Source: Amanita rubescens (lineage: Eukaryota > Basidiomycota > Agaricomycetes > Agaricales > Amanitaceae). Taken from it: a stretch of DNA of 64,000 bases. The stretch's first letter is position 1. Each line of letters begins with the position of its first letter. Under the pieces are notes generated by a model. The model saw nothing but the letters and a program-made list of their open reading frames with translations, made no database searches and was not told the DNA's origin. Position numbers and translations under genes: made by a program. The DNA lies in assembly GCA_015039365.1 (NCBI GenBank), contig WION01000073.1, forward strand, positions 124,001 to 188,000, in the 5' to 3' direction. This document shows, piece by piece, positions 11,173 to 21,820 of the stretch.

Positions 11173-12481
11173 GCTTGTGATTTGCTGTCCTGACTGCTCG
11201 AGCAGGATGGATATTTACTGAGGTACAATGGAATGTATCGCAGCTTCATTGGTACATCATCGGAGTTTTGTAAAATCGGAACTGTATGTCATTATACTCA
11301 ATGGGAATTATGAACCGCCCTTCCAACGACGCTTCCAGTCCATCCTTGTGTTAGTAAGGTCATTTATTTAATTTTATGGTGCCTTTCTGTGGATACATGA
11401 ACACGTAGAGTTTTAATTCATGATCTTTGGCCATTACAGATACTTCATACTGCTACGTGCTAAAGAGCATTGTCGAAAATAGCGTTCTCGCAAAGTCCAT
11501 TTGATTCTCGCCGTTTGGACGCTAATCAAAGTGCTTTTAAGTTCTATTCGAGTTCGTTCCTGGCACCCGCCCTCAGGCCAGCTCCTCCAAAACAGTAACG
11601 CTTGGAACGACCCTCTGACGTGGCGCGTAGACGCCAAGGATTCGAATTCGTCACATTGAGCGAAACTAATAGGTGCGTCGGCCTGCCGGCTCATCTTTGT
11701 TGTGTTCTGTCGCTACAAACAGCAAGCAAGGCGAGCCTCAGATTCTCTTTCTCAGAAAATCACATTGACCTTGAGCGTGGTTCAAAAGACTCGTGGAAGG
11801 ACAGAATGATCGATATAGTATATTTATACAACCAAGTACATACTAACCCTTCATAAGGACGAAATACCAATAACCTGTGAATGGCGTGCCCTGCTCATTG
11901 TGTGTTCATAAGTTGAACCTGTGACATGCTAGTGGTTAGCGAGCAATTATGTGAAATACTTATATCCACTAACTGATGAAACTGCTTTGTCGATTTCACC
12001 TGCGAACAGGGCCGCAAATTCTCTCAATTGGCTGCCCAAGTCTGGACTACACTTTCTGCACCGTGACCCCTCCTTCAGAGCCCGCTGAAATATCTCTCCC
12101 GATAGCACAGCTGATCCACACGGTTGCTTTTGCAACTCGTCACTAGCTGCCATCTATGTACAAATTTTGATTTCGTAATCATTACACTCCAACTTATTCA
12201 ACAACAACTCGAAATTTACAATCGAATGCCTACGCTCGCAGATGGTCCTGGCTGTATGATCCAAGGACCTGATGTTCATCAGAATTTAGCGCGTTTCAAG
12301 TCGAGCACCGTGACGTGGCATTCCACTTTTCGGTTCGGGCCCACAACTTAAAAAAGCCCACTGATCAAACTCGCCTCACATGATGGAATTAGCCCGACCA
12401 CCCTAAAAAAGCACTAGCATGCATTTTTCTGTAAAAAGCCGAAGAATTTTAACCAACCTCTCTGTTCGGTCCCCACACAAA
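11173..12481. other. Intergenic region with one dispersed-repeat copy
   Basis: About 1.3 kb without a convincing gene. It contains copy 1 of the dispersed repeat (11560-11665). A 68-codon minus-strand ORF at 11947-12153 (MAASDELQKQPCGSAVLSGE...) could be a small gene or a first exon but has no recognisable domain. The last 100 bases should hold the GH16 promoter. Confidence 0.5.
11560..11665 (+). repeat. Dispersed repeat, copy 1
   Basis: About 105 bases closely matching 14734-14845 in the same orientation. It begins CTGGCACCCGCCCTCAGGCC and ends near GATTCGAATTCGTCACAT. Differences from copy 2 are a few substitutions and an 11-13 base insertion in copy 2 (GACGATGTCAAGG versus AAGG). Neither copy codes for an obvious protein. 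Confidence 0.8.
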
Positions 12482-13832
12482 ATGGGCTATGGCAGTCAAT
12501 TCCTAGCCCTCCTGTTGGCGACTACTACCCTAGTTGCTCCAGCCGGAGCAGTGTCCTATTCACTCCTCCGGGAATACAGCGGCAACTCGTTCTTTGACAG
12601 GTGGGATTTTTATGGCAATGTCGATGACACGACTCATGGTAAGCCTTACGCGCGTTGGATTCCTCAAAAAATGGTACTTACGCGCACAAGGAAACGTGAT
12701 GTACTTGAATCGCCGAGATGCCTTTTCCAGCGGCCTTGCGGCCGTGAATTCGGCCGAAAACGTTATCATGAAAGTTGACGACACGACATACGTCGCACCG
12801 GCACCCAAGGTCCACCGAGCTTCGGTACGACTTTTACAACAGTCATTTTCCTTGGATTATTCACGAGTAAATGCCATGGCTGCAGGTCAGAATCACATCC
12901 CAGGATACCTACGGCGCCGGAAACCTCCTCGTGCTCGATGCACTTCATATACCTTATGGTTGTTCAGTAAGACTCTGGTTCCACGTCGTCGACAAACATT
13001 TTTTCTCATTTAACAGGTCTGGCCTGGATTCTGGACGAGAGGCGCAGGCGTAAGGTGGCCAGACGGCGGCGAAATCGACATCGTCGAAGCCATCAACTTG
13101 ATGAACCACAACCAGTATGTTTTGCACACCACCCCGGGCTGCATGGTAGACACCAGCACTCCGCACACGGGGAAAATCAATGGCACAGATTGTTCAGTGC
13201 GTGATGGATGCGTCGTGGCAGAGACAAAAGCAAACAGCTACGGCGCGGGATTTGCACAAGCAGGTGGAGGCGTGTATGCGACTCAAATTGACGTGTCGGG
13301 CATTAATATATGGTTCTGGAGCGTGAGTCCCTACCCAAGGGTATTTTTTGAATAATCTGGCTCCATCTCACGCTTTTCTTATCGTATAGCGACCTGATGT
13401 CCCGAACAACATTCAGACTGCAACATCGACGTCTACCCTCGACACGTCCACCTGGGGACCACCTAGCGCTGCGTACTCTAGCACAACCTGCGATTTCAAC
13501 ACGTTCTTCACAGCTCAACAGCTCATCTTCACAACGACCCTATGCGGTCATTGGTAAATTACCGCTTTCCCCTCCCCCTGCATCCGGTAACTAAAACAGA
13601 TGTATTTCCTTTTCACGAACAGGGCTGGGGTAACCCATATCTACGATACCACTTGTCACACTCCAACAAACTCTTGCGTAGGTTTCCCGCTCTACAACAG
13701 AAAAAGCACAATGGCTTAATAATGTTTTTTTTGTAGGTGAACGACAATGTTATTGGTCCTGGACACCCTACATATGACAATGCATACTGGGAAATATCGT
13801 CTCTTAGAGTATACGCCCCTCACAGTTCTTAA
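12482..13832 (+). CDS. GH16 family glycoside hydrolase, secreted
   Basis: Secreted beta-glucan-active enzyme of the fungal GH16 type (laminarinase/endo-1,3(4)-beta-glucanase-like), likely acting on the fungus's own or plant beta-glucans. Starts MGYGSQFLALLLATTTLVAP, a signal peptide ending near AGA/VSY. The mature part begins YSLLREYSGNSFFDRWDFYGN, typical of the family. The catalytic ExDxxE is in GGEIDIVEAINL, preceded by WPGFWTRGAG, with the usual CSVRDGCVV and later GINIWFW, DTSTWG and HPTYDNAYWEISSLRVY. At least five short introns interrupt the gene. Stop TAA ends at 13832. An in-frame upstream ATG at 12419 would add 21 residues but would bury the signal peptide, so 12482 is preferred. 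Appears intact. Confidence 0.85.
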
Positions 13833-14009
13833 CCCAGTTCTCGTGGAGGACCCATTGATTCCCTTATTTATACCTAAACCATCTACATCATGTTATACAC
13901 ATTTTTATTTCTCGTAATCATTACATTCGTTCTACTCTTTACAACGTTACAAGTAGCACCCAACAAGATCAAGAACGTGCAAGAAAATCGAAAAGCGTTA
14001 CTTATTTAT

Positions 14010-14735
14010 TTAATGAACAACTTCCTCTCCAAAATGGCCATCAGCCAAATTATTGAGTACATCCTCTTGTTCATCCAGCTTTCTGAATCCAAAAGAAGAT
14101 GCCAGATATTTCAGCGAGAACGCCCATAACGCCATAATTCCAAACGAGCAAGGGGTCAGTGGAGAGACTGACAAACGCCTCGCCGATAGCTGGGCTAACG
14201 GCGGACATGAACAAAAAGATGGCCATGACGAGGGATTTCATGTTTCCGGGAGCTTTGGTAAAGGCGTATTCGAGGCCGGTGATGGATGCGAAGATTTCGC
14301 TGAATGCGATGAGGATGTATCTGGTCCGAACGTTAGTCAGAGGTGGGGGGAGGCAAGTGGGGAACTTACGATCCGGATTGGATCCAGACGTTGAGTGGGG
14401 AGACTTGAGGTGCGACACATTCTCCGGCTTGGTAACCACACGGACTGGTCTATGACGGAGTTAAAAAAATGAAGGTGTAAGGAGGATTGAAAGCGTACTT
14501 TGTAAATGTAGTGTTGAATGACTGTACGAAGAAGTTTAGCCTTGCTACAGCAACTCTGTATCAAAGACACTGTTACCTGCTGCCCAGATCACAGACATGG
14601 CACCGGTGAAGAAACCTGCTGTGATCTTTTTCAAAGCCGAAAAGTTCAAGCCAATGTACCTGAAGAAAGGCGACGTAAGATTGTTGTTGTTCAACTGGTT
14701 ATACGTCAATCCTGTTTATTACCGTTAGTTCAGCT
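14010..14735 (-). pseudogene. POT/PTR2 peptide transporter, truncated C-terminal relic
   Basis: C-terminal part of a proton-coupled oligopeptide transporter. Reading down the minus strand: NQLNNNNLTS, YIGLNFSALKKITAGFFTGAM, SVIWAA, an intron, VIQHYIYK, an intron, PCGYQAGECVAPQVSPLNVW, an intron, then YILIAFSEIFASITGLEYAF and TKAPGNMKSLVMAIFLFMSA, the conserved late transmembrane helices of the family. Damage is visible. Everything upstream of NQLNNN is missing. About 35 residues normally between LTS and the RRxGL-like segment are gone. An extra base near 14080 shifts the frame before LDEQEDVLNNLADGHFGEEV. The break at 14735 coincides with the start of dispersed-repeat copy 2. Confidence 0.75.
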
Positions 14736-14845
14736 GGCGCCCGCCCTCAGGCCAGCTCCTCCAAAACAGTAACGCTTGGAACGACCTTCTGACGTGGTGC
14801 GTAGACGCCGACGATGTCAAGGATTCGGATTCGTCACATGGAAAA
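14734..14845 (+). repeat. Dispersed repeat, copy 2, at the transporter breakpoint
   Basis: Second copy of the repeat at 11560-11665, same orientation (CTGGCGCCCGCCCTCAGGCC... to GATTCGGATTCGTCACATGG). It abuts the 5' break of the POT transporter relic, so the repeat or its insertion or recombination may have caused the truncation. Confidence 0.8.
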
Positions 14846-15704
14846 AGCATATAGTTATTTGGGCCGTCAAGTTCCCTCTACTCCATTATGATTCACCGCG
14901 GAGGATCATGGATTCTTCCCCTTTCACGAGTTCCACCCTCGTGACACGGTAATTGGCCTCGCTTCTTTGAATTGTCCACTTCTTGGCGCATAACCATATC
15001 GCGCCCAACATCCAATCTCAATATTGCTCCTCTATCCGTCATTGCTTCTCAATATTCGTTCTTTTCGCCTATCTAGAAGGAGATTCTCGAAACGCTGAGC
15101 TTCGCAACACCCGCGCACTGGCTTTCCGTCTTTGCGGACGTCCTCCCAGCTCGTTACGTGTTACCCCTACGTTGGTCCTCATGGCTCAGGCGGAACGGAG
15201 CAAAGGGGGGATGAGGAGTGAGCGAGACAGACCAGGTGAAGCGGGGCGAGAAGACGACTTGAACAGCGCGCCGAAAGCGCATATTCGACCACACGACCAC
15301 ACGCCATGACACCGATATCAACTTCGTTTGTGTGTACCTTTTAGCGGATGATATAGACATAAAAGACATAAACTTAACGTCTTCCCTTTCCCACAACTTA
15401 TCTATATTGACATCGACGACTTCTTTCATCGCCACTCTCCGCTGTCCGCCTTCTCGACCCTAGTCAGAAATTATATGGCATTTAGATCGTTCCCGTGTGC
15501 ACACGGACGGTTGAATCACGAGAAATAGAATCGATCGATAGCGACGAGTCAGGGTTTTCCCGTCCGATGGAAGACGAGCGGTCCCAGGAAGGTGATGGCG
15601 GAGTGTGAGAAGCGAGAAGAGAGTCACACCACCTCATGCCCCATGAATCCTGACTCGATCCGAGACATATCCGAAACATCATATCACCCTATGATGGGTG
15701 ACGC
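14846..15704. other. Intergenic region, no gene seen
   Basis: About 860 bases with only overlapping short ORFs. No recognised protein, RNA gene or repeat. The right end leads into the TATA box of the 2OG oxygenase gene. Confidence 0.5.
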
Positions 15705-15711
15705 TATATAA
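15705..15711 (+). promoter_or_regulatory. TATA box of the 2OG oxygenase gene
   Basis: TATATAA in GACGCTATATAAACGTG, about 43 bases before the ATG at 15754. A pyrimidine-rich stretch (TTCTTTCGCTTCGCTCTCGC) follows, as is common around fungal transcription starts. Confidence 0.55.
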
Positions 15712-15753
15712 ACGTGAAGTTCTTTCGCTTCGCTCTCGCACCAGACTTCAGAC

Positions 15754-17131
15754 ATGTCTCTTACCAAGGAACAGCGCAAGCGTCTCGAGAGCTCTATAAG
15801 CTCTCCCTTGCCGTTTTGCAGCGGCATCATACCCGTCAAGCCAAATGATTTGGGTCTCTTCTATAGGACAGAGGAAATCTCACAGTAACGTCGGCTTTTC
15901 TTCCCAACGTAACAGATCTTTGACATTCGTCCATAGTTGGTTGAAGCTCCATCATTGCTCTAATACATGACTTGAACGCTTGGCAAATACGTGCGAGCCA
16001 GCCGGCTTTGGGAGAAACAAGGAGAATATATATGACGAATCGTACAGAAAGGCAGGAAGACTTGGTTCGGAATTCTTCAGGCCTATGCTAGATGTCAAAG
16101 CTGCCGGGCTGATCGATCTTATCCATGAAAGATTACTCTGTGGCTCGAAAGAAGACAAAGTGATTCGTGCAGAGCTGTACAACCTTAACGTTTATGGTAG
16201 GGAATATCTCGCGCGCCATTTGATTCTGATCTAGATGATCGATCATTGAACAGGCGAAGGATCCTTTTTCAAGGCGCATGTGGATACGCCCCGCAGTGAA
16301 AACATGTTCGGATCTTTGGTCATCTTCTTTCCAACGGCCCATGAAGGTGGATCCCTTTTGATGAGAAAGAATGGCGTCGAATGGTCCTTTGATTCCTCAA
16401 AGGTTCTGGCCGACGATGGTGAACCTCGTCTCGGATACGTTGCGCTATATAGTGATGTCGAGCATGAAGTTGCAGCCGTCACCTCCGGATATCGCGTCAC
16501 GATCACCTACAATCTCTACTTTGACCACCCGAGCTCATACAAGCTGCCGAAACCACTGTCTTCCGTGTCGGCCATGAATAATTTCAAAGATGAATTGTCT
16601 TCTCTTCTGATTGATCCCGAATTTCTCCCCCAAGGTGGTTACCTAGGTTTCGGTCTAGAATATGCCTATTCCATATCGACTTCAAATTGGTCCAAACTGA
16701 GCCATCTCGAGGACCGGTTGAAAGGCGTTGACGCGGATCTCATGCAAGCATTCAAGGAACTCTCACTTGTCACATCCTTTTGGAGTGTAATCGAATATGG
16801 CTACAACCTATTTGCATGCGAGAACCGTATCCCGGACTCAGAGGGTGATTCTTTTGGAGAGAATAGAGATTTCACGGATTGGATGGTCGCGGACGAAGGT
16901 GCCTTAGTCCTGCAAGCTGAAGACTCCGATACAAAGGTCAATATCGGTATTAATTGGGTGAAAGATTTGGTAAAGGCGTACCAGGGAGAGCAATCTTTCA
17001 TCAATTACGGAAACGAGAGTTATACTGACCATGCTTATCACAACGTCTGTCTCATTGCGAAAGTTGGCAAGCCAGGAACGCGCGGGATTCCACCGATCTC
17101 AAATGAGGACTATGAGGACTATGATGAATAG
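15754..17131 (+). CDS. 2OG-Fe(II) oxygenase (prolyl 4-hydroxylase-like), shortened tail
   Basis: 2-oxoglutarate/iron dioxygenase of the P4Hc-like type common in basidiomycetes; substrate unknown. Exon 1 starts MSLTKEQRKRLESS and ends near TEEIS(Q). Exon 2 reads LANTCEPAGFGRNKENIYDE and VIRAELYNLNVYG. After an intron (about 16198-16254) the core begins EGSFFKAHVDTPRSENMFGS. Iron ligands are the His and Asp of HVDT and the His of SDVEHEV; the Arg of YRVTITYNL would bind 2-oxoglutarate. The ORF ends at TAG 17129-17131, but the same frame continues with an acidic tail, DDEEESDEEGLDEED, to TAG at 17180-17182, suggesting a recent nonsense change. A TATA box lies upstream. Core looks functional. Confidence 0.75.
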
Positions 17132-17334
17132 TTTGACGACGAGGAAGAATCGGATGAGGAAGGACTTGACGAGGAGGATTAGGATCAGTTGGACAAAGGA
17201 GCTGCGGAACAGAACATCGCACTTGGTCACAATACGAAATAAACTTGCTGTCATGGAATACATTTCCCGAGTTTTTAATCTGACTACAATGATTTAAACG
17301 TATATCAATTGGGTGGGAAAATTGGCACAGGCGC

Positions 17335-17415
17335 AGTGGGGAGAGCAATCTTTCATCAGTTACGGCGATGAGAGCTATACGGATTATGCTGGTTGGTGCG
17401 ATGATGCTGGTTCCC
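17335..17415 (+). pseudogene. Duplicated scrap of the 2OG oxygenase gene
   Basis: This stretch reads GEQSFISYGDESYTDYAG and closely matches codons of the neighbouring gene at about 16985-17035 (GEQSFINYGNESYTDHAY). Only this small part is recognisable; sequence on either side is not alignable by eye. It is best read as the remnant of a second, tandem oxygenase copy left at the edge of the triplicated block. Confidence 0.7.
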
Positions 17416-17711
17416 GCAACAGGTAGGTCCGGTTAGACCCCAAAATGGTCGCAATATCGCTAGTCCACCGATCTTGCGTGCAGCTAAGGTTGCATAGTAC
17501 TTGTGGGATTATCATGATATTGCCCGGCGGAGCCAATTGCAACGATAGATATTTAACAAGTCAGTGTTTGTCCTACCCTGAAGTACCGACAAAACTTCAA
17601 ATCACATAATATTCACAACTACTAAACATTACATTACAAGACAACTTGTGGCAAACTCCTGTTATGCCATTGAAAGTGATCATGGGTGTCATTTCTCCTC
17701 AAGTTGATGGT
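17416..17711. other. Left edge of the triplicated block
   Basis: From about 17565 onward (GTTTGTCCTACCCTGAAGTA...) the sequence matches 27479-27580 and 36357-36460, the 3' flanks of the other two NB-ARC/TPR genes. To the left of that point no match to the other units is seen. This makes about 17560 the left border of the duplicated segment. Confidence 0.6.
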
Positions 17712-20700
17712 TCAGTGACTTGAAGCAGATTCAATCTGAGCTTCCTGAAGTGGATTGTAATTAGGCTGAGTTTCCTCCTGCAACATAGCACCTTGTGCAA
17801 GTAAAACATCAGCCTCCTCCCACCTCCCCTGACTTTGGTATGTGACTGCTAGATTAGCCATGCTTGTCAGAGTGTCTGGGTGGTGTGATCCAAGTTTTTC
17901 TTTGCTTGCCTTCATGACTTGTACCTCCAGCTTCTCTGCTTCATCCCACCTCCCCTGATTCCAGTATGTTGTTGCTAGATTAGTCATGCTTGTCAGAGTG
18001 TCTGGGTGGTGTGATCCAAGCTTTTCTTTCCTTGCCTCCATGACTTGTACCTCCAGCTTCTCTGCTTCATCCCACCTCCCCTGCTTCCTGTATGTGGCTG
18101 CTAGATTACCCATGCTTGTCAGAGTGTCTGGGTGGTGTGATCCAAGCTTTTCTTTCCTTGACTCCATAACTTGTACCTCCAGTTTCTCTGCTTCATCCCA
18201 CCTCCCCTGATTCCAGTATGTTGTTGCTAGATTAGCCATACTTGTCAGAGTGTCTGGGTGGTGTGAACCAAGCTTTTCTTTGCTTGCCTCCATGACTTGT
18301 ACCTCCAGCTTCTCTGCTTCATCCCACCTCCCCTGATTCCTGTATGTGCCTGCTAGATTAGCCATGCTTCTCAGAGTGTCTGGGTGGTGTGATCCAAGCT
18401 TTTCTTTGCTTGCCTTCATGACTTGTACCTCCAGCTTCTCTGCTTCATCCCACCTCCCCTGATTCCAGTATGTTGTTGCTAGATTAGCCATGCTTGTCAG
18501 AGTGTCTGGGTGATGTGAACCAAGCTTTTCTTTCTTCGTCTCCATGACTTGTACCTCCAGCTTTTCTGCTTCATCCCACCTCCCCTGCTTCCCATATGTG
18601 GCTGCTAGATTACCCATGCTGTTCAGAGTGTCTGGGTGGTGTGAACCAAGTTTTTCTTTCCTTGCCTTCATGACTTGTACTTCCAGCTTTTCTGCTTCAT
18701 CCCACCTCCCCTGCTTCCCATATGTGGCTGCTAGATTACCCATGCTGTTCAGAGTATCTGGGTGGTGTGAACCAAGCTTTTCTTTGCTTGCCTTCATGAC
18801 TTGTACCTCCAGCTTCTCTGCTTCATCCCACCTCCCCTGATTCCCATATGTGGCTGCCAGATTAGTCATGCTGTTCAGAGTATCTGGGTGGTGTGATCCA
18901 AGCTTTTCTTTCCTTGCCTCCATAACTTGTACCTCCAGCTTCTCTGCTTCATCCCACCTCCCCTGGTTCTGGTATGTGATTGCTAGATTAGCCATGCTTG
19001 TCAGAGTGTCTGGGTGGTGTGAACTAAGCTTTTCTTTCCTTGCCTCCATGACTTGTACCTCCAGCTTCTCTGCTTCATCCCACCTCCCCTGCTTCCTGTA
19101 TGTGGCTGCTAGATTACCCATGCTTTTCAGAGTGTCTGGGTGGTGTAATCCAAGCTTTTCTTTCCTTGCCTCCATAACTTGTACCTCCAGCTTTTCTGCT
19201 TCATCCCACCTCCCCTGATTCCAGTATGTTGTTGCTAGATTAGCCATACTTGTCAGAGTGTCTGGGTGGTGTGAACCAAGCTTTTCTTTCCTTGCCTCCA
19301 TGACTTGTACCTCCAGCTTCTCTGCTTCATCCCACCTCCCCTGATTCCTGTATGTGCCTGCTAGATTACCCATGGTTGTCAGAGTGTCTGGGTGGTGTGA
19401 TCCAAACTTTTCTTTGCTTGCCTTCATGACTTGTACCTCTATCTTCTCTGCTTCATCCCACCTTGCCTGATTCCAGTATGTTGTTGCTAGATTAGCCATA
19501 CTTGTCAGAGTGCTGGGGTGGTCTAATCCAAGCTTTTCTTCCCTTGCCTCCTTGACTTGTATGTCCAGCTTCTCTTTTTCATTCCAACCTCCAATACGAT
19601 CAAATACAAGTGCAAATCTTACACATTCATCATCATAGTAGACAGTGCTCAAACCTAACTCTACTGCATGATCATAATTTGCTCTAATATGTGGGACAAG
19701 CAGCCCACAAAACTTATAGTTGTCAACACTATAGTTCAACTCTACAGAGCAGGCTAGCATGGCCCTTGTCATTGAAATCTGCCTATTAATTTCTATCTCT
19801 GGAATTCTGCTTCTGTTCCAAGAGTTCACTAATGGATGGACTGAGTACATTTTACCACTCTTCTTGAGGAGAGAAAATGATAACAGCACTTTTATCCCTA
19901 GTTGAAATTGCATTATATCCCATTCTCCCTTCTTATCTAAACACAACACACTAGGATCCAACATTGATACTGACAATGGAAGACCCAATTTCTGTTCATC
20001 ATCAATGTTCCTCTTCTTGTAATTTTCTGCTGCAATTTTAAACAATTCTTCTGCAATATTTTCATGATGCAGGAAGGCAATTATTCTATACAGGATAGTA
20101 GCACTCTTGGCTGCTACAACTTCCTGAACATCTAATCCCTTTGAAACCTGTGCCTCAATCTCTTTCATTGAAATCTCCCAAGTTCCATATGTGGATGATC
20201 CATAATCAGATGCACCTTTGAAAGAAGGATTGTGCATTAGTTGATCATGGTGTTTAGCATATATTTCCAGGTAATCTTCAAGTGGACATCTGCAGGCCAT
20301 CATGTATGCCCCAGCCTGGTCAATTGCAAGAGGAATGCCACCAAGCTTTGAGATAAGATGCTCAGCCAAAATTTGAACATTCTCAGATGTGTAATTTAGT
20401 CTAGCTGATTTGGAAAGCAGTGATAGGGCCTCTTCTTCTTCCATTTCAAGAATTTCCATAGATTCTTCTGTGATCCTACATACTTCAAGGTTCCTGCTTG
20501 TTATCAAGATATTTCCTCCATTTCCAGGTGGGAGAAATTTCTCAACCACTTCATATCCACCATCTGCATTATCATATATCATCAACCAATTTGACTTTTT
20601 AGAAATCCATTTGAGAGTATGTGCAGCTGAGGAGACAACTTCAGGAGGGGCATTATTTGCTTGAGCAATCTGCCTGAGTCTGAGATCAATGGCACTTTCT

Positions 20701-21257
20701 GAAGAAGCATCAATCCAAAATATGTCAGAAAATCTACAGTAACTCAGTTAATTTATATAACTACAGAGGTTTATGATATAGCACTCACAAACTTTCATTT
20801 TCTTCAATAAATTTGAGGCAAATCTGAGTTTTGCCAATACCTCCCAAACCATGCAAAAGAAATGATTTCCTTTTCTCCATGCCATTGACAAAATGATCCT
20901 TTAACCTCTGTAGATATGCATTACGACCTGTAAACATCATGCTAGAGTGGTTCACAGGAGGCAAAGGTGCCATCACTTCAGCAGAAACTGAAGGATTGTT
21001 GATTTGCTAAGGGTTATCATGACCATGGATATATTCACACCAGCACAATAGTTGTCACATACTATGATGTTATGGATGTAATTCCCACAGACATCAACCA
21101 ACTGGCTATTTGCAATTGTGACATTCTGAGCTGAAGCAAAGGTACCTGCACCAGTGGGTCCAGAGCTGGCTGCAACTGGAAGGATATTATTGCTATTGAT
21201 ATCCCTGGACTCATAATCTGCCATATTGCGGCTTTGGAATGAGATGCAGTTGCCCAT
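17712..21257 (-). CDS. NB-ARC/TPR STAND protein A (NOD-like receptor), 1144 aa
   Basis: A fungal NOD-like receptor, an ATP-driven switch with a TPR sensor. Exons 21257-21063, 21006-20789 and 20733-17712 join in frame (195+218+3022 nt). Residues 1-6 are MGNCIS, a candidate N-myristoylation plus palmitoylation site. Residues about 35-65 carry GAGTFASAQNVTIANSQLVD. Walker A is GLGGIGKT at 118-125; Walker B is WLMIYDNAD near 187-195, followed by NILITSRN and GGIPLAIDQAGAYM. Residues about 521-1108 are 14 TPR units of 42 residues. The start was chosen at MGNCIS because all three copies share it; an ATG 14 codons upstream (21299) exists in two copies. No breaks. Base composition is more AT-rich than the flanks. 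The function (self/non-self or symbiont recognition) is inferred from the family. Confidence 0.85.
17823..19586 (-). repeat. 126-bp TPR repeat array A, 14 units
   Basis: Fourteen head-to-tail 126-bp units, each coding 42 residues. Each has WDEAEKLEVQVM, three variable residues, KEKLGSHHPDTL, one variable, SM, one variable, NLA, one variable, TY, two variable, QGR. The first unit (WNEKEKLDIQV...) and the partial unit after the array (WEEADVLLAQ) are the most divergent, as expected when edge units escape homogenisation. Confidence 0.9.
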
Positions 21258-21820
21258 GCAAAGTGAGGGAGAGTGTGCCTGAGGGTGTGTGCAAAGCACA
21301 CTTTACTAATGTGGTTGTCAAGAAGAAAGAGAGATTGTAACGCACGATGTCACGCTCAGCGTTGTGCATTTCTTGTGAAACATCGCTGGCATACAGTATT
21401 AACGTACGATGCTACTACCCTGCGTTATCACGCCGAGCCCGCCATGTAGCCCTCCATCGGCTCTAGTTCATTCACAACTAGCGACAGAATGCTTCTGCTG
21501 AGTCTGACCATTTGATCCCCCTTCCACACCTCAGCAGTGCGGCTTTTCTCTCGCCTTCCACGACCGCGATTGCCAATATTTTTTCCCGCCATCGCGCTTC
21601 TCTCCACTGCCTTCACCGCCCGCGTTCGTCCGATTCGTCTCCCGCGATTATCTTGCAACCCCGTCTTTCCCTTCGACCTCGTTTTCTCTCCCAGTACACT
21701 TCCAGCGCATCGGTCTCGCTACAACTTCTCCCTACCGTAACTTCGCACTCGACCTCGCATACCTCCTCCCAGACCCATCCGAATGGTGCCTTTCCGAAAG
21801 TGGCTGGACAAAGTACAAAC
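21258..21820. other. Flank between NB-ARC/TPR gene A and gene X relic
   Basis: Promoter side of the NB-ARC/TPR gene. Nearly the same sequence occurs at 30289-30861 and, with more differences, at 39921-40467. At about 21320-21500 composition changes from the AT-rich NB-ARC/TPR gene to GC-richer DNA. Overlapping ORFs occur on both strands; none is recognisable. Confidence 0.5.

Noticed and set aside
17823..19586. CRISPR-like array of regular repeats
   Set aside because: Units are 126 bp without spacers, code a continuous TPR protein, and the organism is a eukaryote.
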